From positions 558,001 to 622,000 of the forward strand of contig NZ_CATNLY010000023.1 in assembly GCF_950100655.1 (NCBI RefSeq): a DNA stretch of 64,000 bases, read 5' to 3'. Below, piece after piece: positions 1 through 8,666 of the stretch. The notes below the pieces were generated by a model that saw only the letters and a program-made list of their open reading frames with translations, ran no database searches and was not told the origin of the DNA. Every line of letters starts with the position of its first letter. Within the stretch, counting starts at the first letter, position 1. The translations under genes were made by a program, and so were the position numbers. The stretch is from Pleomorphomonas sp. T1.2MG-36 (lineage in GTDB: Bacteria; Pseudomonadota; Alphaproteobacteria; Rhizobiales; Pleomorphomonadaceae).

Positions 1-212
1 GGAGGAGGCTCCCGGGCGGCAAGCGGCTGCCTCAAGGCGGGGGGCGACGGCAAGCGACCGAAATCGATCATGGTGGGCCGAACCTTCGCCAGGTCCTCAC
101 GCTCGGCGTCTTGCGACAGCCAGAGCAGCGCCGCAGCGGTCAAGGCCGAGCCGGCTATCAGCGGCGCCATGCAACCCAAGAGAAAACCGTGCCGCTTCGT
201 CTGCTTCGCCAT
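1..212 (-). CDS. Hypothetical membrane-anchored protein (C-terminus cut off)
   Basis: A minus-strand reading frame starts at the ATG at 212 and stays open to the window edge, so only about 70 residues are visible. The protein begins with a basic stretch (MAKQTKRHG) followed by a hydrophobic segment at about residues 9-31 that looks like an uncleaved signal anchor. The part after it is hydrophilic and proline-rich, which suggests an inner-membrane protein with a periplasmic tail. I recognise no family. It is divergent from the DUF952 gene at 385. The start and the frame are reasonable but there is no independent support beyond the membrane segment and codon use. Confidence 0.5.
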   Translation of the reverse strand, partial: MAKQTKRHGFLLGCMAPLIAGSALTAAALLWLSQDAEREDLAKVRPTMIDFGRLPSPPALRQPLAAREPP

Positions 213-384
213 CGTCTGAACGGCTTCCCCGCTTGATTGCATGCCATGGAAAATGCTGGATTCTCGCCATGGGGGCAAGCGGCCCGGCGATGGAACCAAA
301 CCGAGCGGGGAATTGAACCCGGCGGGGTGGTGTCGGGCGGCCGGATGCTCTAGAGCAGGGCCGCAGCCTTTCGGAGTCCCGCAC

Positions 385-738
385 ATGGATCGTCTCGTCT
401 ACAAGATCGCACCGCGCGCATTGTGGGAAGCCGCCGAAGCGACCGGCGTGTTTGCCGGCGCATCCGTCGACTTCGAGGACGGGTTCATTCACCTTTCCTC
501 GGCCGCGCAGGTGAGGGAAACGGCGCGGCTCTACTTCGCCGGACAGGGCGACCTTCTGCTGATCGGCGTCGGGACGGCAGCGCTCGGCGAAGCGTTGAAA
601 TGGGAGCCGTCGCGCGGCGGCGATCTCTTCCCGCACCTCTATGCGCCGCTGGAGTTCTCGGCCGTGGACTTCGTCGTCCCGCTGCCGCTCGGGCCGGACG
701 GTGTCCACCAGTTTCCCGATCTGGAGACCGGCCGATGA
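385..738 (+). CDS. DUF952 domain-containing protein
   Basis: A 117-residue soluble protein that I recognise as DUF952, a small alphaproteobacterial family of unknown biochemical function. Visible family features are the opening RLVYKIAPRALWEAA, the central FEDGFIHLSSAAQV block, and the LKWEPSRGGDLFPHLYAPL block. It lies directly upstream of pyrD and overlaps it by four bases (ATGA), so the two are probably co-translated; DUF952 next to pyrD is a common arrangement in Rhizobiales. The ATG at 385 was chosen because the family starts at this point; an in-frame upstream ATG at 241 would add residues unlike the family. Confidence 0.8.
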   Translation: MDRLVYKIAPRALWEAAEATGVFAGASVDFEDGFIHLSSAAQVRETARLYFAGQGDLLLIGVGTAALGEALKWEPSRGGDLFPHLYAPLEFSAVDFVVPLPLGPDGVHQFPDLETGR

Positions 739-1835
739 CGCTTTCCGAACTGATCGGCTCATCCAGCGCGGCCATGCTTCGGCGCTTCGATCCGGAAGTC
801 TCCCACACGCTGGCCGTCACGGCCATGCGTCTCAACCTCGTGCCCGGCCTGCCGAAGGTGGTGGACGACCGGCTGGCCATCGGCTTCTTCGACATGCGGC
901 TCGACCATCCGGTCGGGTTGGCTGCCGGTTTCGACAAGAACGCCGAGATCGCCGACACGCTGCTGAAGCAGGGCTTTTCCCATGTCGAGGTCGGCACGGT
1001 GACGCCACGGCCGCAGCCGGGAAATCCCAAGCCGCGCATCTTCCGCCTGCCCGAGGCGAACGCGGTGATCAATCGTTGCGGCTTCAACGGCAAGGGGCAT
1101 GCCCACGCCCTGAAACAACTGGAGCGACGCGGCGGACGGCCCGGCGTCATTGGGGTCAACGTCGGCGCCAACAAGGACAGCGTCGACCGGGCAGCCGATT
1201 ACGTGGCCGGCATCAAGGCGTTCGCCGGACTTGCCTCCTATTTCACCGTCAACATTTCCTCGCCCAACACGCCTGGCCTCCGCGACTTGCAGGCGAGCGC
1301 GGCGCTGTCCGACCTGATCGCCCGCGTCATCGAGGCGCGCGATGAAACGGCCGCCGCCGTCGGTCGGAAGACGCCGGTGCTGGTGAAGATCGCTCCCGAC
1401 CTCGACGAGGCGGCGCTCGACGACATCGCCGCCGTCATCGCGGCGCGGGGGGCCGATGGCCTCGTCGTCTCCAACACCACGCTGTCGCGGAGCGGCGTGT
1501 TCGGTCCGACGGCGACCGAACCGGGCGGTCTTTCCGGCAAGCCGCTGTTCGAACGGTCGACGATCGTGCTCGCCAAGATGCGCGAACGGGTCGGACGCGC
1601 ACTGCCGATCGTCGGCGTGGGCGGCGTGATGACCGGCGAGGATGCCTATCTGAAGATGGCCGCCGGCGCCAATCTGGTGCAGGTCTACACCGCGTTCATC
1701 TATGGCGGCGGCAATGCCGTCAACGCCATCACAACGGATCTGCTCGGCCGCATCGAACGAAGCGGCATCGGTTCGGCGCGCGCGCTCGCCGGCTCGGACA
1801 GCCGGGCCTGGGCCAGCCGGCCGATTCCAGCCTGA
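735..1835 (+). CDS. pyrD: Dihydroorotate dehydrogenase (quinone), class 2
   Basis: A 366-residue enzyme that oxidises dihydroorotate to orotate in pyrimidine synthesis, passing electrons through FMN to membrane quinone. Class 2 features are the extended N-terminal helix region before the barrel, the FMN-binding segment GLAAGFDKNAE near residue 60, RCGFNGKG near 115, and the catalytic-serine loop NISSPNTPGLR near 175. The FMN phosphate site is IVGVGGVMTGEDA near 295. Length matches the family. The start overlaps the DUF952 stop codon. The pyrD stop (1833-1835) is two bases from the stop of the convergent SDR gene. Confidence 0.95.
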   Translation: MTLSELIGSSSAAMLRRFDPEVSHTLAVTAMRLNLVPGLPKVVDDRLAIGFFDMRLDHPVGLAAGFDKNAEIADTLLKQGFSHVEVGTVTPRPQPGNPKPRIFRLPEANAVINRCGFNGKGHAHALKQLERRGGRPGVIGVNVGANKDSVDRAADYVAGIKAFAGLASYFTVNISSPNTPGLRDLQASAALSDLIARVIEARDETAAAVGRKTPVLVKIAPDLDEAALDDIAAVIAARGADGLVVSNTTLSRSGVFGPTATEPGGLSGKPLFERSTIVLAKMRERVGRALPIVGVGGVMTGEDAYLKMAAGANLVQVYTAFIYGGGNAVNAITTDLLGRIERSGIGSARALAGSDSRAWASRPIPA

Positions 1836-1837
1836 GT

Positions 1838-2629
1838 TCAGAGGGTGTTGAGAACGCCGCCATCGACGCGCAAGGCGGCGCCGGTGGTGGCCGACGCCTG
1901 CGGCGAGCAGGTATAGACCACCATGTTCGCCACCTCCTCGACGCTGGCCGCGCGCTGGATGATCGACGAGGAACGGTGAGCCATGACGAAGTCGGCGGCG
2001 ACTTGCTCGACCGTCTTGCCGCTGCGCTTCACTTCGCCGGACAGCATGTCGGCGAACCCTTCCGATAGCGTCGGGCCGGGCAGCACCGAGTTGACCGTAA
2101 CCCCTGTCCCGGCCATCCGCTTGGCCAGACCGCGAGCGAGCGACACCAGCGCCGTCTTGGAGACGCCATAGTGGACCATGTCCTCGGGGATGTTGAGGGC
2201 GGATTCCGAGGAGATGAACACCACCCTTCCCCAGTTCCGCTTCGCCATGCCCGGCAACCAGGCCCGCGACAGGCGGACGCCCGACATCACGTTGACATCG
2301 AAGTAGCGGGTCCATTCGTCGTCAGGCGTCTCGAAGAAATCGCGTGGGCCGAAGATGCCGAGATTGTTGACGAGGACGTCGCAATCGGGATGAGCAGCGA
2401 CGATCGCCGCGCAGCCGTCCGCCGTGCCGAGATCGCCGGCATGGCCGATGAAGCGACCTTCCGGCACAGCCGCCTTGGCGGATGCGATCGCCTTGTCGAC
2501 AGCCGCCTGGGTGCGGCCGTTGACGACGACGGTGGCGCCGCACTCGGCGAGGCCCTTGGCGATGGCAAGTCCGATGCCCGCCGTCGATCCGGTCACGATG
2601 GCGGCTTTGCCCGAAAGGTCGATCCTCAT
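1838..2629 (-). CDS. Short-chain dehydrogenase/reductase, last gene of the lsr operon
   Basis: A 263-residue classical SDR oxidoreductase. The nucleotide-binding motif TGSTAGIG is at residues 13-20, NNLG at 88-91, Asn113, a serine pair at 140-141 and the catalytic YGVSK with Tyr154 and Lys158; all active-site residues are present. It is 17 bp downstream of the lsrE-like gene on the same strand and has a good ribosome site (GAGGAG), so it is the likely final cistron of the AI-2 operon. The substrate is unknown. By inference from context it could act on an AI-2 breakdown product or a related C5 sugar-like compound; the enteric lsr operons have no such gene. Confidence 0.85.
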   Translation of the reverse strand: MRIDLSGKAAIVTGSTAGIGLAIAKGLAECGATVVVNGRTQAAVDKAIASAKAAVPEGRFIGHAGDLGTADGCAAIVAAHPDCDVLVNNLGIFGPRDFFETPDDEWTRYFDVNVMSGVRLSRAWLPGMAKRNWGRVVFISSESALNIPEDMVHYGVSKTALVSLARGLAKRMAGTGVTVNSVLPGPTLSEGFADMLSGEVKRSGKTVEQVAADFVMAHRSSSIIQRAASVEEVANMVVYTCSPQASATTGAALRVDGGVLNTL

Positions 2630-2646
2630 GTCTGTCTCCTCGGCGA

Positions 2647-3384
2647 TTACTGGCCGGCTGCCCGGCGCAGTCCTTCGAGATTGGCGGCAATGCTGGCGCC
2701 AGCCTTGAAGACGGCGCTGCCGCTGACGATGATATCCGGCCGGAAGCCGGCGGCAATGCCGATGGTCGCCTCGGTGATGCCGCCATCGATGGCGATCAGC
2801 GGATCGGCGCCGGCCTCGGTGGCAAGCCGCCTCAGCCGCTCGATCTTGCGACCAAGCGCGGCGTCGGGCACGCCGCCGCTCCAGCCGGGATCGACGGCGA
2901 GCAACGTCACCATGTCGACCTCATGGAGGACGGGCACGAGAAGGTCGACCGACGTTGCCGGATTGAGCGCAACGGCACGCAACACGCGACGGCCCGGCTG
3001 TCCCGCCACATCCACATCGAGCATGGCGAGCGCCCGATGGAGGTGCACAAGCCCCTCGGGGTGAACGTGAACGATGTCGGCCCCGGCCTTCAGGACCGCC
3101 GGAATGATCGCGATCGGATCGGCCACCATCAGATGGACGTCCTTCAGCATCTTCGTCTTCGACGCCGCGACAAGTGGCGGCCCGGCGGTGAAAGCTGGAC
3201 AGAAGACGCCATCCATGACGTCGAAATGCAGGAGCGCGGTGCCTGCCGCCTCAAGTTCGGCGATGGTCGCGCCATATGCCATGGCGTCGGCGGCCAGAAG
3301 GCCGACGCTGAGGGAGGGCGTGGCATGGCGCAGGAACGTCTTCAGCGAATCGCGCGTCGCAAGATCATCGGGAGTGGGGAGCAT
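2647..3384 (-). CDS. lsrE: Ribulose-phosphate 3-epimerase family protein, LsrE-like
   Basis: A 245-residue TIM-barrel sugar-phosphate epimerase of the Rpe family. Visible motifs are the metal and acid segment HFDVMDG near residue 53, DVHLMVADP near 84, HPEG near 107, LAVDPGWSGG near 160 and the phosphate-binding IDGGI near 200. The N-terminus is longer than housekeeping Rpe, and the usual NPGFGGQ loop reads DPGWSGG, so it is probably not the pentose-phosphate enzyme. Salmonella carries an Rpe homologue, lsrE, at the end of its lsr operon, which this matches in place and family. It starts 10 bp after lsrG. The exact substrate is unknown. Confidence 0.75.
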   Translation of the reverse strand: MLPTPDDLATRDSLKTFLRHATPSLSVGLLAADAMAYGATIAELEAAGTALLHFDVMDGVFCPAFTAGPPLVAASKTKMLKDVHLMVADPIAIIPAVLKAGADIVHVHPEGLVHLHRALAMLDVDVAGQPGRRVLRAVALNPATSVDLLVPVLHEVDMVTLLAVDPGWSGGVPDAALGRKIERLRRLATEAGADPLIAIDGGITEATIGIAAGFRPDIIVSGSAVFKAGASIAANLEGLRRAAGQ

Positions 3385-3394
3385 GGCGGCCTCG

Positions 3395-3691
3395 TCAGTC
3401 GCGCGGCATGACGCCGACGAACACCTTGTGGCTGCGCGGCCCGGTCATGATGTCCTCGAGCTCGGCCTTCACCTTGAGATAGTGCGGCGTGGTCTTGTGG
3501 AACTTCACTGCCGCCTCGTCGACGAACGCCTCGTAGATGGTGAAGCGGGTGGGCTCCGCCGGATCCTGCAACACGTCGAAGCGGCGGCAGCCGGGCTCGG
3601 CAATGGTGCCCTCACGGTTGGCGGCGAAGACGCGCAGGAAATCATCGATCCGTTCGGGCTTGACGTTGATCTCGACGAGCGTGACGTGCAT
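3395..3691 (-). CDS. lsrG: Phospho-AI-2 isomerase LsrG (ABM-fold)
   Basis: A 98-residue protein of the antibiotic-biosynthesis-monooxygenase fold. It matches LsrG through the start [18 protein letters not shown], the segment [16 protein letters not shown], and the C-terminal HKVFVGV. In enterics LsrG isomerises phosphorylated DPD (AI-2-phosphate) to 3-hydroxy-2,4-pentadione-5-phosphate, the substrate of LsrF, in the cytoplasm. The ATG at 3691 was chosen for its GGAGG ribosome site and because the family begins there; the frame is open further upstream. It follows lsrB after 164 bp that contain a strong hairpin. Confidence 0.88.
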   Translation of the reverse strand: MHVTLVEINVKPERIDDFLRVFAANREGTIAEPGCRRFDVLQDPAEPTRFTIYEAFVDEAAVKFHKTTPHYLKVKAELEDIMTGPRSHKVFVGVMPRD

Positions 3692-3726
3692 GGAGGGACC
3701 TCCGGATTGAGTGCAAGAAAAGGATG

Positions 3727-3753
3727 GCCGGCCGCCGATGGATGGCGGCCGGC
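3727..3753 (-). terminator. Hairpin between lsrB and lsrG, probable leaky terminator
   Basis: A perfect 10-bp GC stem (3727-3736 with 3744-3753) and a 7-nt loop. Read on the minus strand it is followed within a few bases by CCTTTTCTT. Its place just after the binding-protein gene suggests partial termination or protection of the upstream mRNA, giving more LsrB than LsrG/LsrE/SDR. This role is inferred. Confidence 0.55.
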
Positions 3754-3855
3754 TCTCCGAAATCCCGCGCGGCCTCAATGGGGGGATGGCCGACGGGGGA
3801 GAAGCGGACGGCAGACGGGAGGGACCGCCGTCTCGCAGAGTTGGGATCGACCCGA

Positions 3856-4881
3856 TCAGAAGTCGAAGTTGTCGATGTTGTCCTTGGTGAACACCTGACG
3901 CTCCGGCAGCAGGATGATGCCGTTGTCGTCGGCTTCATAGCTGTAACCCTGGACGCTGTTCGGGCTGACTTCGACGGTGCCGATCTCGGGAATGTCGAGC
4001 TTGTCGCCGACCTTCATGGCGCCGTTCTTGATGAGGTGATCGGCAACATAGATCGAGATGGCGCCCTGCTTGGTGACGTCCCAGAGGCCGAAGGCCTTGA
4101 CGGTGTCACGCTTGACGTAGGGGCGCATCACGTTCGGCGTCGAGAAGCCGACGATGGTCACCTGACCGGCGCGGCCGACGTTCTCGGCAGCCTGGGCGGC
4201 GGCCGGAAGCGCGTTGGCGTCGGGGGCGATGATGATGTCGACGTCCTTGTAGGCCTTCAGGATGCTCTCGCCGGTCTGCAGCGACTTCTGGGCATCGTTA
4301 TATCCATACTGGGTGGTGACGACCTCCCAGCCCGGCTTGTCCTTGGCGATGATCGCCTTGGCCTGCTCGACCCACTGGTTCTGGTCGGTCACGGTCGGGC
4401 TGGAATAGAAGAAGGCGACCTTCGCCTTCTCGGCCGGGTGCTGCTCGGACGCCATGTCGACCAGGAGCTTGCCGAGCTGGGCCGGCGTGCCCTGGTTGAC
4501 ATAGTAGCTGCGGCACTCGGGATTGACGTCGCTATCCCAGGTCAGAACCTTGATGCCACGCTGCATGGCGCGCTTCAGCGCCGGGCAGAGACCGTCGGGC
4601 GACACGGCGGAGACGACGATGGCGTTGAAGCCCTGGTTGGCGAAGGTGTTGATATACTGCACCTGGCCTGACACCGACGGTTCGGTCGGGCCGTCATAGG
4701 TCACTTCGACGCCGAGCTTCTTGCCGGCTTCGACGGCGCCCTTGCCGCCGGAGGTGAAGAAGCCGACGCCCACCAGCTTCGGGATGAAGGCGATGCGGGT
4801 GCTGTCGGCGGCGACCGAAGGACCGGCGAAGGTCGCAGCGGCGGTCACGGCAAGCGCGAGGGAAACGGTACCGAATTTCAT
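3856..4881 (-). CDS. lsrB: AI-2 periplasmic binding protein LsrB
   Basis: A 341-residue periplasmic binding protein that captures autoinducer-2 (the R-THMF form in enterics) and delivers it to LsrACD. The signal peptide covers about residues 1-24 (cleavage near SVAA/DS). The six residues that contact AI-2 in Salmonella LsrB, Lys35, Asp116, Asp166, Gln167, Pro220 and Ala222, are all present at the same positions, in the segments [22 protein letters not shown] and [10 protein letters not shown]. This separates it from ribose or rhamnose binding proteins. The ATG at 4881 has an AAGGAG site; an in-frame upstream start would spoil the signal peptide. Confidence 0.96.
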   Translation of the reverse strand: MKFGTVSLALAVTAAATFAGPSVAADSTRIAFIPKLVGVGFFTSGGKGAVEAGKKLGVEVTYDGPTEPSVSGQVQYINTFANQGFNAIVVSAVSPDGLCPALKRAMQRGIKVLTWDSDVNPECRSYYVNQGTPAQLGKLLVDMASEQHPAEKAKVAFFYSSPTVTDQNQWVEQAKAIIAKDKPGWEVVTTQYGYNDAQKSLQTGESILKAYKDVDIIIAPDANALPAAAQAAENVGRAGQVTIVGFSTPNVMRPYVKRDTVKAFGLWDVTKQGAISIYVADHLIKNGAMKVGDKLDIPEIGTVEVSPNSVQGYSYEADDNGIILLPERQVFTKDNIDNFDF

Positions 4882-4959
4882 TGTACTCTCCTTCCAAGAC
4901 ATGGCCCCCGAGGCTGAACACCCCGCTTTTCCGGGCCCTCCTCCTCAAACGTCAGACCG

Positions 4960-5961
4960 TCATTCGGCCGCAACGTTTCTCAAGACGCGACGATGCTGGA
5001 ACCAGACGCGTCCCATTTCCGAGAGGCTGCGCAAGGCAACCACGATGACCAACAGACCACCCGACAGGGCGCTCGAGACGTGGCTCGACACGCCAACCAG
5101 TTGAAGACCGGTTTGCAGATAGCCGACCAGCAGAGCGGCCAGCGCCGTACCCAGGATGGTGCCCGAACCGCCGTAGATCGACGTGCCGCCGAGCACGACG
5201 GCGGTGATCGCCGGCATCAGGGCCGTCGTGCCGAAGTCCGAACGGGCGGAGCCGAAGTAGGACGCCAGGATCAGGCCGGACAGCGCCGCCATCAGACTGG
5301 TCAGGGCGTAGGCAACCACCAGCGTGCGGAACACAGGCGTGCCGGCATAGGCAGCGGCGCGCGGGTTCTGGCCGATCAGGTAGACATAGCGGCCGAAGCG
5401 GGTGCGATGCAGCAGCGCCATGAAGCCGGCGGTCAGCGCAAGGAACAGGGCGAAAGGCAGCGGCAGACCGAGAACCTCGAGATTGGCGAGGTTGACGAAG
5501 GCCGGATCGAAGTTGCTGATGCCTTCATAGCCCGTCGCACCGGCGAGCCCCGACAGGACCAGCGCGGCTCCACCGAACAGGAAGCCGGTGCCGAGCGTGA
5601 TCACCAACGGATTGACCTTGGACAGGTGAATGGCGACGGCATTGAAGATGCCGCCGAGCGTGCCGACCCCGAGCGCGGCCACGGCCGCCACCCAGATGTC
5701 CACACCACCCACCCAGAGGATGCCCAGGGTGATGGCCGAGAGGCCCATCACCGAGCCGAGCGACAGGTCGATGCCACCGGTGATGATGACCAGCGTCAGC
5801 GCCAGCGCCGTGATGCCGACGTGGATGAAGTCGGAGGTGGCGTAGAGCAGCATCGACGGCTGCAGGAACACCGGGTTGATGGCGCCGAATAACAGGATCT
5901 CGGCGATCAGGAGCAGTGCGAGCACGCTCTCCCAGCGCTTGAGGGCAGGATGAAGCTTCAT
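4960..5961 (-). CDS. lsrD: AI-2 ABC transporter permease LsrD
   Basis: A 333-residue inner-membrane permease of the ribose/AI-2 ABC family with roughly nine to ten hydrophobic segments. The family signature LVIITGGIDLSLGSVMGL is near residue 57 and the NBD-coupling region includes GQNPRAAAYAGTPVFR near 200, followed by AVVLGGTSIYGGSGT near 258. Its start overlaps the lsrC stop (ATGA at 5958-5961), so the two permeases are translationally coupled. A 78-bp gap separates it from lsrB. Assignment as LsrD rather than LsrC rests on operon order and the pairing with the other permease. Confidence 0.92.
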   Translation of the reverse strand: MKLHPALKRWESVLALLLIAEILLFGAINPVFLQPSMLLYATSDFIHVGITALALTLVIITGGIDLSLGSVMGLSAITLGILWVGGVDIWVAAVAALGVGTLGGIFNAVAIHLSKVNPLVITLGTGFLFGGAALVLSGLAGATGYEGISNFDPAFVNLANLEVLGLPLPFALFLALTAGFMALLHRTRFGRYVYLIGQNPRAAAYAGTPVFRTLVVAYALTSLMAALSGLILASYFGSARSDFGTTALMPAITAVVLGGTSIYGGSGTILGTALAALLVGYLQTGLQLVGVSSHVSSALSGGLLVIVVALRSLSEMGRVWFQHRRVLRNVAAE

Positions 5962-7025
5962 TTGCGCGCCTCCGAGGTCTCAAGCGTCGTCTTGAGCGGC
6001 CGCGTCGCGGCCTTGGCGGCGTCGCCGTGCTGGCCGGCCGCCTGCGGATCGATGAACTTGCGGTACTTCTGGTAGCGGAGGAGACGATCGACGGCCTCGC
6101 GGATCTTGCCGTCGGTGATCAGAACCACCAGCAGGATGGCGCCGGCGATGATGTCGTTCCAGTAGGCCTCAAGGCGCAGCAGCACGAGAACGCTGTCGAT
6201 CGAGGTCATGAAGTAGGCGCCGAGCGCCGCGCCGAGCACGGTCCCCGTGCCCCCCAGGAGACTGACGCCACCGAGCACGCTCGATGCGATGGCCCGCATC
6301 TCCATGCCGGTGCCGGCGGTGTTGGGAATGAAGCCGATCTGAGAGGCGAAGATGACGCCGGCCAGCGCGGCCAGGAGGCCGTTGAGACCGTAGGCGACGA
6401 TCTGCACCTCGTTGACGCGGATACCGATGAGGCGAGCGCCCTCGCGGTTGTCACCGACGGCGAACATGGAGCGGCCGAAGGCGGTGTAGCGCAGGCAGAG
6501 ATGGGCGACGATCAGCAGGACCAGCACCAGCCAGGCCACCGGCGACAGGCCGAGCGAACCGGCCTTGGTCAGCGCCTTGAAATTCTCCGGCAGGCCTTCG
6601 ATCCAGCTGCCACCGGAGAGGAGATACACAAAGCCGCGATAGAGGCCCAGTGTGCCGAGCGTGGCGACGATCGCCGACACCTTCAGCCACGACACCAGTA
6701 CGCCGTTGAACAGGCCGCAGAGGAGACCGACCAGAAGCGCGACGCCGATGGAAGCGGGAAGCCCCCAGCCGGCATTCATCAAGAGGCCGGCAACCACCGC
6801 CGCAAGCCCCATGATCGAACCGACGGACACGTCGAGGCCGTGCGTCGCCATCACCATGGTGGCGCCGATCGCCAGGACGAACAGGATGAGGCTGTTGCCG
6901 TAAACGAGGAGCACCGTATCCAGGGACAGGTAGCTGTGATCGACGAGGCCGAGGACCGCGAACAGGAAGACGATGATCAGCGCGACCGAAGCTTCGCGGT
7001 GGCGCTGCAGGAAGCGGATGATCAT
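5958..7025 (-). CDS. lsrC: AI-2 ABC transporter permease LsrC
   Basis: A 355-residue inner-membrane permease, partner of LsrD, with about ten transmembrane segments. The family signature appears as MVMATHGLDVSVGSIMGL near residue 56, the coupling region as VGDNREGARLIGIRVNEV near 190, and SSVLGGVSLLGGTGTVLG near 245. The ATG at 7025 overlaps the lsrA stop codon (ATGA). The frame stays open upstream into lsrA, but that extension is only the antisense-free shadow of the ATPase gene. The C-terminus is long and hydrophilic (residues 315-355). Confidence 0.92.
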   Translation of the reverse strand: MIIRFLQRHREASVALIIVFLFAVLGLVDHSYLSLDTVLLVYGNSLILFVLAIGATMVMATHGLDVSVGSIMGLAAVVAGLLMNAGWGLPASIGVALLVGLLCGLFNGVLVSWLKVSAIVATLGTLGLYRGFVYLLSGGSWIEGLPENFKALTKAGSLGLSPVAWLVLVLLIVAHLCLRYTAFGRSMFAVGDNREGARLIGIRVNEVQIVAYGLNGLLAALAGVIFASQIGFIPNTAGTGMEMRAIASSVLGGVSLLGGTGTVLGAALGAYFMTSIDSVLVLLRLEAYWNDIIAGAILLVVLITDGKIREAVDRLLRYQKYRKFIDPQAAGQHGDAAKAATRPLKTTLETSEARK

Positions 7026-8539
7026 TGCGCAGCGTCCAATTTGGCGCCGACCCCGAAGGAGAGGCGGGCAATGGCATTGATGGTGATGTCGGAGCCTTCG
7101 AGCAGGCCGCCCGGATAACCGTGGTTCATCACCAGTACGCGGTGACTGAGGCGCTCGATCTCCTCGTGGTCGGAGGAGATCAGGAGGATGGCGAGCCCTT
7201 CGCCGGCCAGCCGGTCGATCAGCCGGTAGATGTCGGCGCGCACGGCCACGTCGACGCCGCGCGTCGGCTCGTCGAGGATCAGGACGCGCGGGCCGGCGGC
7301 AAGGCACTTGGCAAGCAGCACCTTCTGCTGGTTGCCGCCCGACAGCGTGCGAACCGGCTGGTCGGCATTGGCGCAGACGATGCCCAGAAGCTTGACCTGC
7401 TCGGAGAAATCGACCCGTTCCCTGGCCAGCGGCAGCCACTCCCGGCCCCGGTGCAACACCAGTGCCGACGCATTCCAGACGAGCGGCGCGTTGACGAACA
7501 GGCCGGAGACCTGACGGTCCTCGGGCAGGTAGACGACGCCGGCATCGAGGCTCTGGCGTGGCCCATGGCCGGACAACGGCTTGCCGTCGACGAGAATGCG
7601 GCCACGAGCGGCGGGGCGAATGCCGTAAATGGTTTCGGCAAGCTCGGTACGGCCGGAGCCGACGACGCCGGCAAGCCCGAGGATCTCGCCCGAATGCAGC
7701 GAGAAGGTCACGTCGGCAAAGCCTTCGCCGGCAAGCCCCTCGACGAGCAACCGTTCAGGCCCGCGCTCGGCGGGAGCTGCGACACGACCGAGCGTGAAGC
7801 CCTCCTTGCCCTCGACATGGGTCATCGCCGCGACGATCTCGGCGTCGGTGAACGACTTCGGCGGACCGGCCAGCACGACCTGGCCGTCACGCAGGATGGA
7901 GACGATGTCGGCTATCTCGCGGATCTCGCCGAGCTTGTGGGAGATGAAGAAGATGCCGACGCCCTGGGCCGTGAGCGCGCGGATGCGCTCGAACAGCTTG
8001 CCCACCTCGCGCGGCGTCAGGGCCGAGGTCGGTTCGTCGAGAATGAGGATGCGGGCGTCGCGGATGAGACCGCGCAGAATTTCGACCATTTGCTGGTCGG
8101 CAACCTCGAGCTGCCCGGCCTGGGTGGACAGCGTCATGCCGGCGCCGATCTCGGAGATCATGGTCTCGAGGCGCGCGCGCAGTTCCTTGCGATTGCCGGG
8201 AACGTGCATCAGCACGTTCTCCTCGACCGAAAGGCTCGGGAACAGCATCGGTTCCTGCGGGACCAGATGGATGCCCGCCTGCCGGGCGGTGACCGGCGTC
8301 ATGGCCGAGGCATCTTCGCCGCAAACCAGGAGTTCGCCCCGGTCGACGCGATGCAGACCGGCGATCATCTTCATCAGCGTCGACTTGCCGGCACCATTGC
8401 CGCCGAGCAGCGCATGCACTTCGCCCGGACGAAGCGTCAGGTCGACACCTCGCAGCACGGCGATCGAGCCGAAGAATTTCCAGATTTGCCTGGCTTCGAC
8501 CAGCGGCGGCGGCTGGTCGGACGGCGAGGTTCCCGCCAT
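7022..8539 (-). CDS. lsrA: AI-2 ABC transporter ATP-binding protein LsrA
   Basis: A 505-residue double ATPase that powers AI-2 import. Domain 1 (about 10-240) has Walker A GGNGAGKST, Walker B ILILDEPTSAL and switch His in FFISHKL. Domain 2 (about 260-500) has the usual degenerate Walker A of this family (GVVGSGRTEL), a full signature LSGGNQQKV and Walker B VLILDEPTRGVDV. This architecture is typical of carbohydrate-type importers such as RbsA and LsrA; identity as LsrA comes from the surrounding lsr genes. The upstream 127 bp to lsrF hold a hairpin-forming sequence. Confidence 0.93.
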   Translation of the reverse strand: MAGTSPSDQPPPLVEARQIWKFFGSIAVLRGVDLTLRPGEVHALLGGNGAGKSTLMKMIAGLHRVDRGELLVCGEDASAMTPVTARQAGIHLVPQEPMLFPSLSVEENVLMHVPGNRKELRARLETMISEIGAGMTLSTQAGQLEVADQQMVEILRGLIRDARILILDEPTSALTPREVGKLFERIRALTAQGVGIFFISHKLGEIREIADIVSILRDGQVVLAGPPKSFTDAEIVAAMTHVEGKEGFTLGRVAAPAERGPERLLVEGLAGEGFADVTFSLHSGEILGLAGVVGSGRTELAETIYGIRPAARGRILVDGKPLSGHGPRQSLDAGVVYLPEDRQVSGLFVNAPLVWNASALVLHRGREWLPLARERVDFSEQVKLLGIVCANADQPVRTLSGGNQQKVLLAKCLAAGPRVLILDEPTRGVDVAVRADIYRLIDRLAGEGLAILLISSDHEEIERLSHRVLVMNHGYPGGLLEGSDITINAIARLSFGVGAKLDAAQ

Positions 8540-8611
8540 ATTGACAGTCTCCCAACATTATTCTTGGAAGCGCGGGGGTTGCCCGCGTTTCGGCGCCCTC
8601 CTCCGGGCGAT

Positions 8612-8642
8612 CCGCCGGACCTCCCCTTGAGGAGCCCGGCGG
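8612..8642 (-). other. Intercistronic hairpin between lsrF and lsrA
   Basis: The arms CCGCCGG (8612-8618) and CCGGCGG (8636-8642) pair, and inside them CTCC pairs with GGAG, giving a large imperfect stem. A second small stem (CGCGGG/CCCGCG) lies at about 8570-8588. Neither has a run of T on the minus strand, so RNA processing or stability is more likely than termination. Function is inferred. Confidence 0.4.
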
Positions 8643-8666
8643 CACGGTTCGCGAACTTCCTGTGGC

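Noticed and set aside
1..762. Large minus-strand frame 97-762
   Set aside because: It is antisense to the DUF952 gene and shares no recognisable family; a shorter frame ending at 212 with a membrane anchor is more credible.
7026..7439. N-terminal extension of LsrC into lsrA
   Set aside because: The frame stays open but overlaps coding lsrA; the ATG at 7025 overlapping the lsrA stop gives the correct family length.
3856..8539. Ribose or rhamnose ABC transporter
   Set aside because: The binding protein keeps all AI-2 contact residues of LsrB, and lsrF, lsrG, lsrK and lsrR are adjacent.
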